This document shows, one piece after another, positions 1 through 12,715 of a stretch of DNA of 64,000 nucleotides. The stretch's first letter is position 1; each line of letters opens with the position of its first letter. Source of the DNA: Pithys albifrons albifrons (Eukaryota; Chordata; Aves; Passeriformes; Thamnophilidae). The stretch is from assembly GCF_047495875.1 (NCBI RefSeq), contig NC_092458.1:113509727-113573726 (forward strand). Reading direction: 5' to 3'. The translations under genes were made by a program, and so were the position numbers. The notes under the pieces were generated by a model. That model was not told the origin of the DNA and did no database searches. It saw only the letters and a list, made by a program, of their open reading frames with translations.

Positions 1-3000
1 TTGAACTCTCTTTCTTCCAACCCTGCAGAAAATGATGCTTTTTAGTGCATTTACATGCTTTGCATGCATGATGTTAAGGGGCATTAAGAGAACGTGCCCT
101 TAAACATTGGTTTCACCCTATATTCAGTGTTTAAAATCAGACTGAGATCCTGATCCTTAAGGGAACGTTAAACTCTGGACAGTGTGGCACTTTCACTTCA
201 TGAGATGGAGGTAAATCAGGGCAGGTGGGTGAAATGCCCAGTGTTGGAGGTGTTTTCAGCTGGCTGCAAGCCACCTGTTATTCAGTAACTAATTTTTGTA
301 ATGTGTGCAAGTGAATGATGGTGAACAAGGCCTCCTCTTGGTAATAAATTTTCTAAGGCTCTGTGTACAGCAGGATTTTTGAAGTCTGACTGGTTACTGT
401 GTCTTGAAGTTTTCAGATCAAGGTCTTATAGGACCTTGCTGGATGCTCTGGGAGTGGAAGATGTTGAGATGATGGGTGCATGGAGAGTCAGCACAGATGG
501 GTGCCCCTGAGTCAGCACAGGTGTGGATGAAGGCACGGCTCTAGTCCAAGGCACTGCTCTAGTCCAAGGGATGGCCCCAGAAAGGTCCACACGTGTGTAA
601 ACTGGGGAAGTGATGCAGAGTATGCTACAAGGGAGGCCATAAATACTTCCCAAAAGAGAAGCATTCCTGGGAAGAAGAAGCTGAAGCAGCTCCTACTGGA
701 TGTTTCCTAACCCTGCTCAGTGGTTGTACAAACACAGTATACATAGACTGGGCTGGGTGTTGGTCTGGTCTAAAAGAACACAATGGGAAAAGGACTGTTT
801 TGAACATGGGTTAGTTCCCAATCAGATTCATCTCATTATGTGTGCATGTGAGCTGTTTGAATTGGCACCACCACTGACAAATTCTTGTGAAACAATGCTT
901 TGGAATTTGTAGCATGGGCTTTTCCTTGTAGTTCTGTGGTTGTGCTGCTGCAGGTCAGAGCTGGTTACGAGTTTCCTGGGCAATGAAGGTATCAGGTAGA
1001 TGCAAGACTGCTGTGAGTGAGGTGCCAGACCTGGCTGCAGGTGTACAGCAATCCACGTGTCAGTAAGGAATCTGCTCCTCCAAGGGCTTTGGATTTGCCT
1101 GGACTGCTGAAGTGAGTCTCTGGTCACTCCAGAGCAGGTTGGCTGTGTGACCAAATACCCTATTAGCTGAGGAGGGCGGTCACTTGGATGACTTAATTTC
1201 ATCTGTCTCTAGTTCCTTGCTCTGTTGAGTGATAGGACTGTGTTTAACAGGTTTTGAGTCACTGGGTGCACAGCAATAAACCCCCTGTGCTCACCTTTCA
1301 GGCTGGAAATACAATACTTGGAAAGAGATGGGCATGATGCTGGTTCACGAATGATGGCAAAGTGGGAGTGACTGGTAATGAAATGCTGCTGATTCCTTGG
1401 ATGGTTCTAAGTGTGTTTTCTGCAAATGTTTCTTGGTGTGTAAAGATACGTTGACACTGAGTTGGCTACAGTTTTGTGGATTGATTATTGTAGAAGGGAA
1501 AAGAAGGGCAGATTCTCATGTCTGTTTGTTATGTGGCCTTTTGCACTGTATCTCGTTGTGAAATTTGTGTATCCACATCCTAAGTTCTACTGCCTAGTTT
1601 GTTTGGGGAATTGGTGGTTTCCACGCTGCTAATGATAGATTCTGTCAAAAAGATGCTCCTTGCCAGCAGCAGTTGGCAACATGATTGGTATTTTTAACAC
1701 AGTTTCACTTGAAATAGTATTAATAACAAAAAAAAAAGTCTAGAGGGAAACTTTCCTTATAGTCCATCACATGTCCATCTCTACTGTCCACTCCCTGGGG
1801 TTTGGGCTTTGATTTTCTTTGGTTGGTTTTTTTTTGTCTATGGTTCTGATCCATAATAGTCTGGTTTCTTTAGCAGTTGTTGTGACAGTTTGAATGGATT
1901 GCTCTAGTAACAGGAAGTATTTGTGATGGTGGGATGCTTTTTTCAGTCTCTCTGCCATGTGCTGAGCATGCCTACCCAGTGTCTTGCAGTTCTTTAGTCA
2001 AGCAAGCTCCATGATACCCTAATTGTGGGAAAAACCTGGTGTATTTCAAGAAGGATCTTCTCATATGTACTCTATCTTCTTGTCTGTGTAGCAGTGCAAT
2101 GTGAATTCCTGTTTTCCTGGCTCTTTCCTTGTGCCCAGGAAGTAATGTGCTGTGTTTGTGAGAGGTTGGGTTAGTACTGCAAGGTTAGAGGTACAACAGC
2201 TGCCATCAGCTGTTCCAGTTGCCTTTTGCACTTTGAACAGCTTTACTTCACTTGCCCTTTTGTGTTTCTCAATCCTTTGGTTTGGCTTTGTCAACAAGAA
2301 CTTCATGCTTGAATTTGAACACTTGTAAACTTCCTTGGTCATGGATGGAAAACCACTTAAGGGCTGTTGAATTGGAAAAATGGAATGTGTGCTTTGGAAA
2401 GTACCTGAGATGTTGATTGCTGTCCAAGTCTTCCAGCATGGACAGGGAAGTATTGCTTTGTGATCCTGGGAAAAGTTACTGGAATAAGGTTGGAACTTAC
2501 TTGCCTCAAGACTAAGCAAACATCTGCCCAAGTCTGACATATAATTGATGCTGTAATTGGAGCTATAATGCTTACCTGTTCATAGATCTCAGCACCTTTA
2601 CAAGCATCTCAGCTTTATGAGAAAAGAAATTGATGCAATAGTGAAATTATTTCCTCAGGATCAAACAAGAAATCTGTGGCCTGGCTGGCAAGGGAGCTCA
2701 GGCATTCTGTGCTGTTTCTTAGGCTTGTTCTTTGTTTCTGATTAAAGCATCGGCTTTGAAAATAAATCTCAGCAGAGGTTCTTCTGCTGCCCCTTGGCAG
2801 AACAGTGAGCAGCTCTGTGTTGTGTGGAGGAGGCCACTTGAAAAACTAACTCTGCAGTGTGGGAGCAGAAAGTGGTGCCCAGGTTTGGTGACTCTGAAGA
2901 CTTGTCTTTAGTTTCTGTCAAAGTAGGTGCATGGAGATATGCAGGGCTGAGGTACGTGGATGTTATTGGCTGTTTGACAGCTCTGCCACAGCCTACTTAA

Positions 3001-3682
3001 GGCTTCTCAATGAAACTGTTTTCCTTTCAGTTGGAGTGACAAAATGCTATTTTTTCCCTCATGGTTGAGTCAGGCGGAGCTCGGATGAGTGTGTAAAACA
3101 GCCAAGAGAAAGCAAATGTTGTGTTAGCAGATGCTCTTCTGAGCTTGTCTCTGCTCTAGGGTTGAACATTCCCAGCAGCAAGGCACCAGGAGGTGTTTGT
3201 GGTGTAGGTGTCCATGGTATAGGTGTCAGCAGCTTTTCTCCCTGTTTCCTGGAGCTGCAGGATCAGCTGTGTTACTGCAGGCAGGAAGCTCTTCCCTTCA
3301 GCAGCCTGAACTCCTTGGCGAGATTGGCAGCCTGGGGAGCTGTGGTGGCAGCAGCAAAAAGCTGTTCCGGTGAATTGCCATTTGAGAGTGAAACTAAACT
3401 GTTCCTTTGAGGCATTGGAATGTGGGTTTATTTGCTTTGAAACTTGGATGTCAGGGTTGGTTGGCATGGCTTTGTCTAGTCATCATTTCTATGGCTGCTG
3501 CTTCTGTGTGTCCTGTGTAAATGTAGGGAGTGCAGACAGCGAGGTGTTGGTGGGCAGGGGGGCTGCAGGGGCAGCCTTCATGAGGAGGGGCTGGGGCTGC
3601 CTCTGCCTGACACATCCAGTGGCCTGGGCCCACCCCAGAGCACAGCTGGGCCCTGCAGCCACACCGGTGGCAGTTCTGCAGT

Positions 3683-4542
3683 AATGTTTAGGAAAGGCAG
3701 GAGGGCTCTGCAGAGGGATCTGGGTAGACTTGAGAGATGGGCTGATTCCAATGGGATGAAGTTCAACAAGGCCAAGTGCAGGTCCTGCCCTTTGGCCACC
3801 CCAACCCCTGCAACACTCCAGGCTGGGGACAGAGTGGCTGGAGAGCAGCCAGGCAGAAAGGGACCTGGGGGGACTGAGTGACAGGAAACTCAACAGGAGC
3901 CAACAGTGTGCCCAGGTGGCCAAGAAGGCCAAGGGGATCCTGGCCTGGATCCAAACTAGCGTGGCCAGTAGGCCCAGGGCAGTGACTCTTCCCCTGGACT
4001 CTGCCTTGGGGAGGCCACACCTTGAGTGTTGTGTTCAGTTCTGGGCCCCTCAGTTCAGGAAAGAGATTGAGGGGCTGGAGCGGGGCCAGAGAAGAGCAAC
4101 AAGGCTGGAGAAGGGACTGGAGCACAAGTGCTGTGGGGAGAGGCTGAGGGACCTGGGGGTGTTTAGCCTGGAGAAGAGGAGGCTCAGAGGTGACCTCAGC
4201 ACTGTCTAGAACTCCCTGAAGGGAAGTTCTGGCCAGGTGGGGGTTGGTCTCTTCTCCCAGGCACTCAGCAATAGGACAAGGGGGCACGATGGGCTCAAGC
4301 TCTGCCAGGGGAAATTGAAGTTGGAGATCAGAAAAAACTTCTTTGCAGATAGAGTGCTCAGGCATTGGAATGGGCTGCCCAGAGAGGGGGTGGATTCCCC
4401 ATCCCTGGAGGTTTTTCAGCTGAGCTTGGCCGTGGCACTGAGTGCCATGATCTGGTAAAGGGACTGGAGTTGGACCGAGGGTTGGACTTGGTGATCTCAG
4501 AGGTCTTTTCCAACCCAATCCATTCTATGATTCTGTGATTCT
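3683..4542 (+). mobile_element. CR1 LINE, 3' end with remnant of the RT-ORF C-terminus
   Basis: The element begins inside the CR1 ORF2 C-terminal region: [24 protein letters not shown] is CR1-like in order, read in the + frame around 3711-3784. It continues through the CR1 3' region (ctggagaagaggaggctcag; gaatgggctgcccagagag) and ends in the tandem attctatgattctgtgattct-type tail. It is 5'-truncated and interrupted by stops. It is close in sequence to the pieces at 7746, 29891, 44328 and 52501, so these are likely one subfamily. Confidence 0.93.
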
Positions 4543-5881
4543 AAGGAAGGACAAAGCACCCAAAGCACCACGTGGGCGGGGAGGAGTGAGGGGAGAAGTG
4601 TTAGGAGCAGCATTGCAAACCCCAAGGTGAGAGAAGGAGGAGCAGAGAATGTGCTTCAGGTGCTGGGGCAGAGATTCCCATGCAGCCCCTGGAAGATCTG
4701 GGAGACCAGAGTGTATTAGGTGTTCCACAGCAGCACATGGAGAGGACTCTGATGGAGCAGATACCCCCACTGCAGCCCATGGATGACCCCAGGGTGGTGC
4801 AGCTTTTCCTGAAGGACTTCAGGCTCATGGGAAGAACCTGTGATGAACAGGGAAAGGTGTGAGGACCAAGGAGCTGTTATGAACTGACCACAACCCTCCA
4901 GCTATCTCTGCCTGCCTGGGAGTGGGAAGGATGTAGAGGAGCTGGAAATGAAGGAATTAAGTTGAACTGGGGGGAAAAAAAAAGTAAGGGAAAAGTATTT
5001 TAGTTTTTTTGTCTTTGTTTCACACCATCAAACTCTATTTGAATTGGCAATAAAGTAAAACAATTTTCCTAAAGTCAAGTGTGTTTGGCCTGGGACAGTA
5101 ATTGGTAGGTGATCTGCCTGTCCTTATCTTTACCCATGAGCATTTTCATCCTGTTTTCTCCCCTTGTCTTTGAGAAGGGATAGTGAGAAAGTGGCTGAAT
5201 GGCCATTTGACAGCCAGCCAAGGTCAGCCCACCACAACGACATGCAAGAACATATATGTAGAAATGTACATGTATATATGCATTTTTATATCTACACACT
5301 TAGTAAGACCTCAAAGCAACTAACACAATGTTGGATTTCTGGTATGGAGATGGTCAGACGTACGTGGCTCCTTAATACTTGTGTGTTGTCCTTGTGAAGG
5401 ACAGCATGGGTTGCTCCTGGGTGGAATTGCTGGCGTGGATTTTGCTTCTATGTTAGGGCTAAATGATGTCGATGAATTCTTTGTATGGAAATTCTGTCCA
5501 ACATCTGGATGCTTTAACAGATCTTGTGGAGTTTCAGGGGAACAATTTTGACATGTCTCCTCCTGTCCTTTGAGACATGAAAGCTGGGATTTCTACACCA
5601 GGTGTTTTATCCACAGTGAGGAAATGATGGCCTGCGGGGACATAAGTGCCTGTAATTGCAGCCAGGGACTGTAACTTCGTGCTGGATTTCTGAGATGGTT
5701 TCTGAGATGCTGATTGTACAGGGAAACTATGCTCTGTGGGAGAAATAACTAAATGTCACACAAGGATAGTTGAGAGTTCTGTCAACAGTAGATGTTTCAC
5801 AAGACACTTGACATTAAGTAAAAGTATTTCTTAATGAGAGCAATTTCACAACTGTGTATTGCTTTTTGTGACCTGTGACCC

Positions 5882-6151
5882 TTAGTCATTACAAAGTCCC
5901 ACATCCTCTTTTCTGATGAAACTTCTGGGCTGATAGTGAACATATCGATACACTGAATTGTCTGTCATTTTGTCAAGGCCTTTAAATGTGAACTGCTCAA
6001 GACTCTCTTGTAATACATTCCTTTCCGTTAGTGCATTCCTTTCCATTTTTTTGACCTGTGACTCTGTCATCAGCCTGTTACCTGTAACAGCCTGTCTGAA
6101 TATTTTCAGCTTTATTTCATCAGACATTTTCATTATTTCCTGATCTTTCAT
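5882..6151 (-). CDS. Unrecognised 89-codon ORF in presumed MPZL1 intron 1 (doubtful gene)
   Basis: The ORF reads as a Lys/Glu-rich, helix-prone peptide (start MKDQEIMKMSDEIKLK; middle ESQVKKMERNALTERN; end EDVGLCND). This composition is more protein-like than other chance ORFs in the window. I do not recognise the family. There is no obvious splice site, poly(A) remnant or promoter, and a stop lies just upstream of the ATG in frame. It could be an old retrocopy fragment, an exon of an antisense gene, or chance. Confidence is for a real coding origin. Confidence 0.22.
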   Translation of the reverse strand: MKDQEIMKMSDEIKLKIFRQAVTGNRLMTESQVKKMERNALTERNVLQESLEQFTFKGLDKMTDNSVYRYVHYQPRSFIRKEDVGLCND

Positions 6152-7022
6152 CCTTAAGAGACTTCATTTATGAATTGTATACATGACTGTATGACCAAGT
6201 GTCTTTAGGTAAACAAAGCAAGTTGCTTGTATTAATTAATAAACTGATGACTAGCCATTTCAAGAGGAGGGGAGTGTAACACTTTTCTCCATGTGGGATG
6301 GGAACTGTAGCAGCCATAACCATCCAATATTTAGGGATCTGATAAAAGTTTCTGTGTGGGTGGAGTTTGTGCTGGTGGAATTAAGATGCCTGTGCTTACA
6401 GTGTTGGCTGTTCCCATTCTTGGTTTGTTACGACTCCTAGTGATCAAGTGGAGTTGAATCCAGAACTGAGTTTGTTTTGGTGTGTTCATAGCCTTAATTA
6501 ATGGAATGTTTTCATTGGATCCAAGATCTCAGTGGTCTACAAAGAAATTTTAATTAACTGTGTGGTAATTTGTGTAGAACTTCAGTGCATGGAAGGGTTT
6601 GTTTGTGATATGCTACCAAACCAAATGTTCAGCCTTTGCCTCGTAGAGCAGGGGCCATATTGCTGCATACAAACATGTAGAATAAAAACGATTCATGCCC
6701 CAAATACTTATTTTTAATCAGCATGAAACAAGTGTAAGCAACCAGGGGATACAAATAAAAGTGGGAAAAAACCACTTCAGCTTTAGAAGGCACTGATCTC
6801 CAAGCACTGGCAGGTTAGGCACTGTTGGATTTATACAGATGCAGTTACCAAATGTTTTGGAGGCACTTAGGAGGGCTCAAAGGAAGTGAAAGAATTTTGC
6901 TGGTTTTGAGCAGGTCCTCCCAAGTGTGAGGGACAGCATTTGGGAGGAGGTGCTACAATGTGGATTTGAAAAGCCACTGATGCTATAATGTGGTTAAGGG
7001 CAAGAGTCTCTTCATACTGAAA

Positions 7023-7338
7023 CAGGACTGACTGCTTGGGTGCTTGGTGTCCTTCAGAGTCCTGTGCCATGCCTGGCTGAAGCAAACAGGACTGACTGCT
7101 TGGGTGCTTGGTGTCCTTCAGAGTCCTGTGCCATGCCTGGCTGAAGCAAACAGGACTGACTGCTTGGGTGCTTGGTGTCCTTCAGAGTCCTGTGCCATGC
7201 CTGGCTGAAGCAAACAGGACTGACTGCTTGGGTGCTTGGTGTCCTTCAGAGTCCTGTGCCATGCCTGGCTGAAGCAAACAGGACTGACTGCTTGGGTGCT
7301 TGGTGTCCTTCAGAGTCCTGTGCCATGCCTGGCTGAAG
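7023..7338. repeat. 64-bp minisatellite, five identical head-to-tail copies
   Basis: Copies begin at 7023, 7087, 7151, 7215 and 7279 (unit starts caggactgactgcttgggtg). The last copy lacks only its final four bases. By eye the copies are identical, so the array is very young, or homogenised. It sits in presumed MPZL1 intron 1. A partial ORF through it on the - strand is a by-product. Confidence 0.97.
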
Positions 7339-7745
7339 CTCTGTAACCCTGTGTAACCTTGTTGTGCTTATTTATGCCCTTGTACCTGGTTTCTGGGGCG
7401 TGGACCACAATGTGTGTGTGTTTGTGTTTAGCTGAGGCTGTAGCTGTGACTGTAAAGTGGTGAGGGGTGGACAAGGGGAAGTGTCCAGGCTTGGACCTGT
7501 GAGGCTGTGTGTCCTCTGCAGGTTAAGGTGCCAGCACGTGTGATTTAGCACAGCTCAGCTGACCTAGACAGAGATGTCCTGGAGATGACCTGTGAGGTTT
7601 CCTGTCAATATGCTGTGACTGGAATCTTCTTCAAGAGGTTTTTGATCAACATTTCAAAGATACCTGTTAAATTCACTTACCAGTGCAATGCTGCAGTCTT
7701 CCATGTGATTGCAGTGAAAGCAGTAAGCTGGACTGCTCTTAAAAT

Positions 7746-8012
7746 AATGGAATGGATTGGGTTGGAAGAGACCTCTGAGATCATCAAGTCCAACCCTTGG
7801 TCCAAATCCAGTCCCTTTACCAGATCATGGCACTCAGTGCCACGGCCAAGCTCAGTTGAAAAACCTCCAGGGATGGGGAATCCACTCCCTCTCTGGGCAG
7901 CCCATTCCAATGCCTGAGCACTCTCTCTGCAAAGAAGTTTTTTCTGCTCTCCAACTTCAATTTCCCCTGGCAGAGCTTGAGCCTGTGCCCCCTTGTGCTA
8001 TTGCTGAGTGCC
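7746..8012 (-). mobile_element. CR1 LINE 3' end, antisense
   Basis: The sequence starts with the CR1 3' terminus in reverse (aatggattgggttggaagag, then agatcatcaagtccaaccc) and runs to the ctattgctgagtgcct segment. It has about 270 nt of the same subfamily as the CR1 at 3683, in the opposite orientation and 5'-truncated. Confidence 0.93.
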
Positions 8013-8559
8013 TTAATCTCACTGAAAGCTAAATGATTAACCACCATTTGGTTAACTAACTAGATGCCAACTCTTGTGGTTATGGATGCTTGTCTGCTAT
8101 GACTTCAGAATGGCCTGATCTTCCCATGGGTTGCAGCTTGGTAACTGTAAAAGTTTCTTCCACAGGGGTGGTTTCAAAGCAGCGAATCGTTGCCACTCTG
8201 AGGAGTACCAGTGGTGGCCCAGTGCCTGAGGGGTCTGAGCTGGGACAGGGCTGCATCACCTGAAGGCATATGGCTTTGTCACTAGTTCTGTGTCATTGGT
8301 AGACATGCTGGTGGCATTAGGAAGAAGTCAAAACTTGGCATCTTTAGATCTTCTTAAGCTGTTGGAGAGAGCTACACCTTCGGAGTTAGGAAGGACTTGT
8401 TCATTCACAGCAATAAGTTAAGCCAGTATTAAGTCAGTAGAGCTGACTATTAGGTGGTGATGCTGTGTAGTGAATAAATAATGCTTGCTGTGGGCAAATG
8501 TGTTGAGAAATTTGTCCTCAGTAGTCACTTATGGAAGGAGACAATGATCTTGCAGATGA

Positions 8560-9400
8560 CATGTCTTCCTCTTCTTCATGTCACCCCTGGAGTGGTTTGT
8601 CTAACAGGAACTGCAATACTGGTCTGTGGCTGACCATCTGTCCAGAGCCAAAAGGACATCACAGTAATGAAGGCCAAGGTACAAGCAGGAGTTTGTAGAT
8701 CAGTGTCAGCTGAGCAGTGGCAGGTGGTGGTCAAGGCTCTGCCTTGAGCTGCAAAGGCTTCAAAGTGAGAGATGAGATGCTGCGCAGGGTTTGAGTTGGA
8801 GAGACATGTGGCAGGTCCATGGTGATAAAAGAGGTTGTGGAGGGCTCTGGGGGAAGAAATGAGCTCTGTTTTAGTCCCATTCATCATGAGCTGACAACTT
8901 AGCATTGACAAAGGTGTCAGGCTGAAACTGTTCTTTGAACATAAGGAGACAGATCCTGAGCAGAGGTGCAGATCTGAGTAGTCAGTGGAGTGATGGGAGC
9001 TTGAACTTGTTTTGCAGATGAGATTCCTGAGACAAGATACCGAGGAAAGAGAGACCTGAGAATAGAGAGAGCGTTGATGAAGAATGAAGATCCATGATGG
9101 GAAAAATAAGAAAAGATTAGTAAGTAAGATTAGTAAGTGCAGTAAGAATACAAGTGTCTTGTCCTGTTTCGAGAGTAGGATGGTTGTCTGAAAAGGAAGA
9201 TGTGGATGGAGAGTTTTCATTGAAGTGTGGGGGCTGAAAATTGAGCTTGTGAGAGTTCATGTAGTTGGGGTAAAACTGCTCCAACAACACTAGAGATGAA
9301 AAAGAAATGGCTGAAGAGGCACAGGTGGGTTTTTACAATTATTTTGGTGGTAGGTGAGAAAAATAGAAGCATCTTTCTGCTGAAAAGAAGAATTAAGCAG
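8560..9400. other. Long antisense ORF over an AG-rich stretch, nothing recognised
   Basis: A 214-codon - strand ORF (8576-9220) spans this purine-rich (+ strand) sequence. The predicted peptide is rich in Ser, Leu, His and Thr, shows no family motif and matches no neighbour. The length is explained by purine bias on the + strand, which depletes stops on the other. I treat it as non-coding. Confidence 0.5.
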
Positions 9401-12400
9401 ATTAAGGCTAGATGAGATGTTCAGAGGGAAACACTGGGTCTATGGGTAGTTGAATAGAGCGATGGAACCAAGGATATGTGGGAGAAGAGCGAGTGTTTAT
9501 CTTTGCCCTGTGTACCTTGCACACCTCCTTTTCCTAAAGCACTCTTCTCTCTCTGCTGGGATGATATTTTCCTCTTGAGAGGAACTAAGGCTGAGTGAGC
9601 TTGAGACACAGAGCAGTGGCTAAGTGGGACTGCAATATGACTGAAAATTCAGCTTTCTCTAACTGAAGTATTATTTAAATACATGGAAGAGTTGGAAGAA
9701 GAATGGCAAATTCTGGCACATGTGGAAAGAGCTACAGCTGGAGATGGTCTATGTGGATTTTATTATGGTAGAGGAGGCCAAAGAGTTCAAGGTAGTGGGA
9801 ACAGCCACCATATCAGTGAAAGTGTGGGAATAGAGGGCTGGGGGTGATCTGCTAACAGATGTTGTAGCTCCTCTGCCACTTCCAGACATTCATGGTAGGA
9901 TTTAAGGAGCTCATGTCTCATACTGTAAGACAACAGAGGCAGGAAAAATGTTTCTGGAGCAGTGAAAGAGGCAGAGGGGAGAAAATGAGCAAAGAAAAAC
10001 ATGAAGTTGAGACAACAGTAGGACATACAAAAACTAAACTTGCTGGAAATATCTTAAAGTATTATTTTAGTTCCTTCCTTCCCAGACTGTGGGGAGAAGG
10101 GTTTTTTCAGTTTTTTTTTCCTTTTTTTTTTCTGTTTTCCCTTTTGCTTCAGTACAGTTCCAGTTAGTTAGAACAGTGACTTCTTTAGATTAAGCAGAGC
10201 TGTACTACCCACTGCCTGTGTGTGGCAAGGAGTTCTCTGTACCATGTACAAGCAGACAATGTCTGTGCAGACTCTTTTCTTCCTACACAAATGCTGAGGG
10301 CATCTTGCTTGTTTTATGCCTGAAAGGGAGGCTTGTTCTGTGGCTTGGACTCAAAACAATGGATTTGATTTTATTTTATTTTTCTTTTCTACTCCATTAG
10401 CTGTAAAAAATGCATAAAGCACAGCAGCTCTGAGTTAATTTAATTTGCTTGCTAGAAGTCTTTGTATGTTCCAAATAAATATTTGGTAGTTGCTTCACAA
10501 AAGAATATTTTTTGGCCCATAGTCAGAGTATGTACAAGAGAAAGGAAGTTCTGATAGAACCTCCTGATGAAAAATTCACCACCTCTTCCCCACCCTCCCA
10601 GGGTGCTTTTTCTCTCTCACTTGTTTGAAATGGGAGCAGTGATGACAGGGCAGTCTGAGGGATCAGAGACACCCTGATGGGACCGAGGAGTTAGTGAGTT
10701 TTGGAAGTGAGCAGTGTGGCCTCTGAATGGCAAAATGAATGAATGGTGGTTTCTTCTGGTTTTGGTTATTGTAATTAATCTGCTGTGCTTAATTCCCCCA
10801 CCACTGCTTGTTCGTTCCGTGTCCCCTGGGTGTGTGATGTGCCTTCCCCTGTCTTGCCAGGCTGGCTGGGTGAGATGGGAGCTCCGCCTGAACCCTGCCC
10901 GGAGTTCCTGTTGGGTGTTCCCAGATGGCCAGAGTGCTCCCACCCCTCACTGTCCAGCCCTTTCACTGGATGGGCTGCACCTCCCTGTGCTGCAGGGCCA
11001 GCTGGTGTTTGTGGCCACACAGCTGGAGTGGCCCAGGGGATGTGGCAGTCTCAGAGCAAGGGAGGGAGGCTGGAAGTGGCACACCTCACAAGAGCTTTGC
11101 TCTCTTGGGGAACAAGGTTCAAACACTCTCTGCAGAGCATGGGCTTTGCTTAACTTTAAGCTTCTATAAAATAACCTGGGTTTAAGGTCACTTCAGGATG
11201 GTCATATCACTGGAAAGAAGCTTGCTATCTAATATTTAAAGGCTGCTGAGCTGGCTGCTCTCACTGCATAAAAGCACAAACCCCAGGACTTAAGGAATAA
11301 TTTGGGTGGGTTTTTATTGTTTTTAATTTAAATTGTCTTTGACCGGCATCTTTCCATTTGGTTTGCCTACTTCAAGAGCTGGTTTATTCAAAGCTGAGAA
11401 ATAAATCAACTGGGATACTGGAGAAGCAAGGTTTGCTCTCCTCTTCTAATAAGGAAGGAAACCACCTGAATTTAAGATATTGTAGCCCAGAGACATGAAA
11501 TCATATGAACAGAAGTAGATTGCTATTGCCATTGCTGTGCTGAAGGTCATTTTGATAAAAATCAAAACTTACATTTGAGGTACTGGGGACACACATCACA
11601 TGTGCATCCACCCACAGTGACTGCACCTGAGTTTTGCTTTTGTGTGGATGTGAACACTGAAGGACATTCTTTTGTGATGTCACAAGATCATGCTTTGTTT
11701 TTTAGCATAAACTGGAATGAATGACAAGTCCCTTGGCTAAATCTGGATAGGGACAGTGTCCTTGCAGTTTAGAAGGTGCCAGATAAGGAGTATCTTCAAC
11801 AGATACTCTTTTTTCAACAGGTTTTCAAAATTGTGATGGATTTCATTTACTCAGTAGGAAAACTGTCAGCGGAAACACAACATTAACCCTCATTACTTTA
11901 AATTTGTGGGGTGGTTGTGATCTTCTTGCTGTTTTGACTGTGCATAAGGTAGAAAAAGTTAAACTACTCTCATGCTTCTGAACTATAACTGAGTGATTCT
12001 TTCTGAGGTCTTGCACATGAAGACCTTGGAGCAAGCCAGAGATCAGGAGTAGATGGTATAGCTGGGAACAACACAAGTTTATTACTTGTGAGCTTTCTGG
12101 CAGTGAGCTTTTGTTCTACCTACAGCTAGGAAAAACTGGAGGTGGAAACTAAGATGTGAGCCAGGGAGGAAACTGAGTAATGGTTGGGTCCACGTTGTTA
12201 GTTCCTCTGATGGGGCTTATTTATTACAATGTCTGGTGGCACCTCCTGTGAAAGAGTTTTAAACTCACTCTCTGCACCATAGAATTGACTTCCACACACT
12301 GTTGTAGAGGAAACATCTGTGGATGGAAAACATCCTGTGACAGATAATACAAGGAAAGAGAAGTGAACTGGGCTACTCTGTACTTGTTTGTATTGCAGGT

Positions 12401-12554
12401 ATAATGCAATGTCTGTGCACACATCCTACTTGATGTAGGAGTTACTGATGCCTCTTTTCCCCTTATAGGCAACATGATATGATCTTCCTGGTTCTCAGAA
12501 CAGCACTGATGTCGCTTCTCCTCCTTCTCTCTTGTCTTTGCCTTTCACATACAG

Positions 12555-12715
12555 TCAAAGTGTCAGCAGTAGAGGTCAACACACCGGAGGAGATGTTTGT
12601 GGAGAACGGGACGGACGCAAAGCTCCCGTGCACGTTCACGTCTGTGGAAGTGATCAGCAGTGCAGCATCTGTTTCTTGGAGCTTCCAACCAGAGGGAGCC
12701 GCAACTCGGATCTCA
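12555..12715 (+). CDS. MPZL1: MPZL1 exon 2 (first half of the Ig domain)
   Basis: The exon is 161 nt, preceded by a long pyrimidine tract ending in acag and followed by gtaagg. It enters in phase 1, the first base of the Val codon coming from exon 1, and leaves on a codon boundary. It encodes the mature N-terminus (VSAVEVNTPEE), a glycosylation sequon (NGT), the first Ig cysteine (LPC) and the Trp of VSWSFQPEG. Human PZR has the same motifs in the same order. The reading frame also stays open upstream of the acceptor to an ATG at 12479, which is treated as a finding. Confidence 0.95.

Larger units (their letters stand above)
1..12554 (+). other. Presumed MPZL1 intron 1 (and possibly upstream sequence)
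   Basis: No exon of a recognised gene was found here. The stretch is AT-leaning unique sequence apart from the CR1 pieces at 3683-4542 and 7746-8012, the minisatellite at 7023-7338 and a small unexplained antisense ORF at 5882-6151. A GC-richer patch near 10800-11120 is open in several + frames but has no recognisable product. Calling the stretch intron 1 is inference from the missing MPZL1 exon 1; its first part could be intergenic. Confidence 0.5.

Noticed and set aside
8576..9220. A 214-codon - strand ORF
   Set aside because: Purine bias of the + strand removes stops. The peptide has no recognisable motif, start context or splice structure.
10714..11185. Three overlapping + strand ORFs of 86 to 151 codons
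   Set aside because: The patch is GC-rich and open in several frames at once. No frame shows a family motif or splice site consistent with MPZL1 exon 1.
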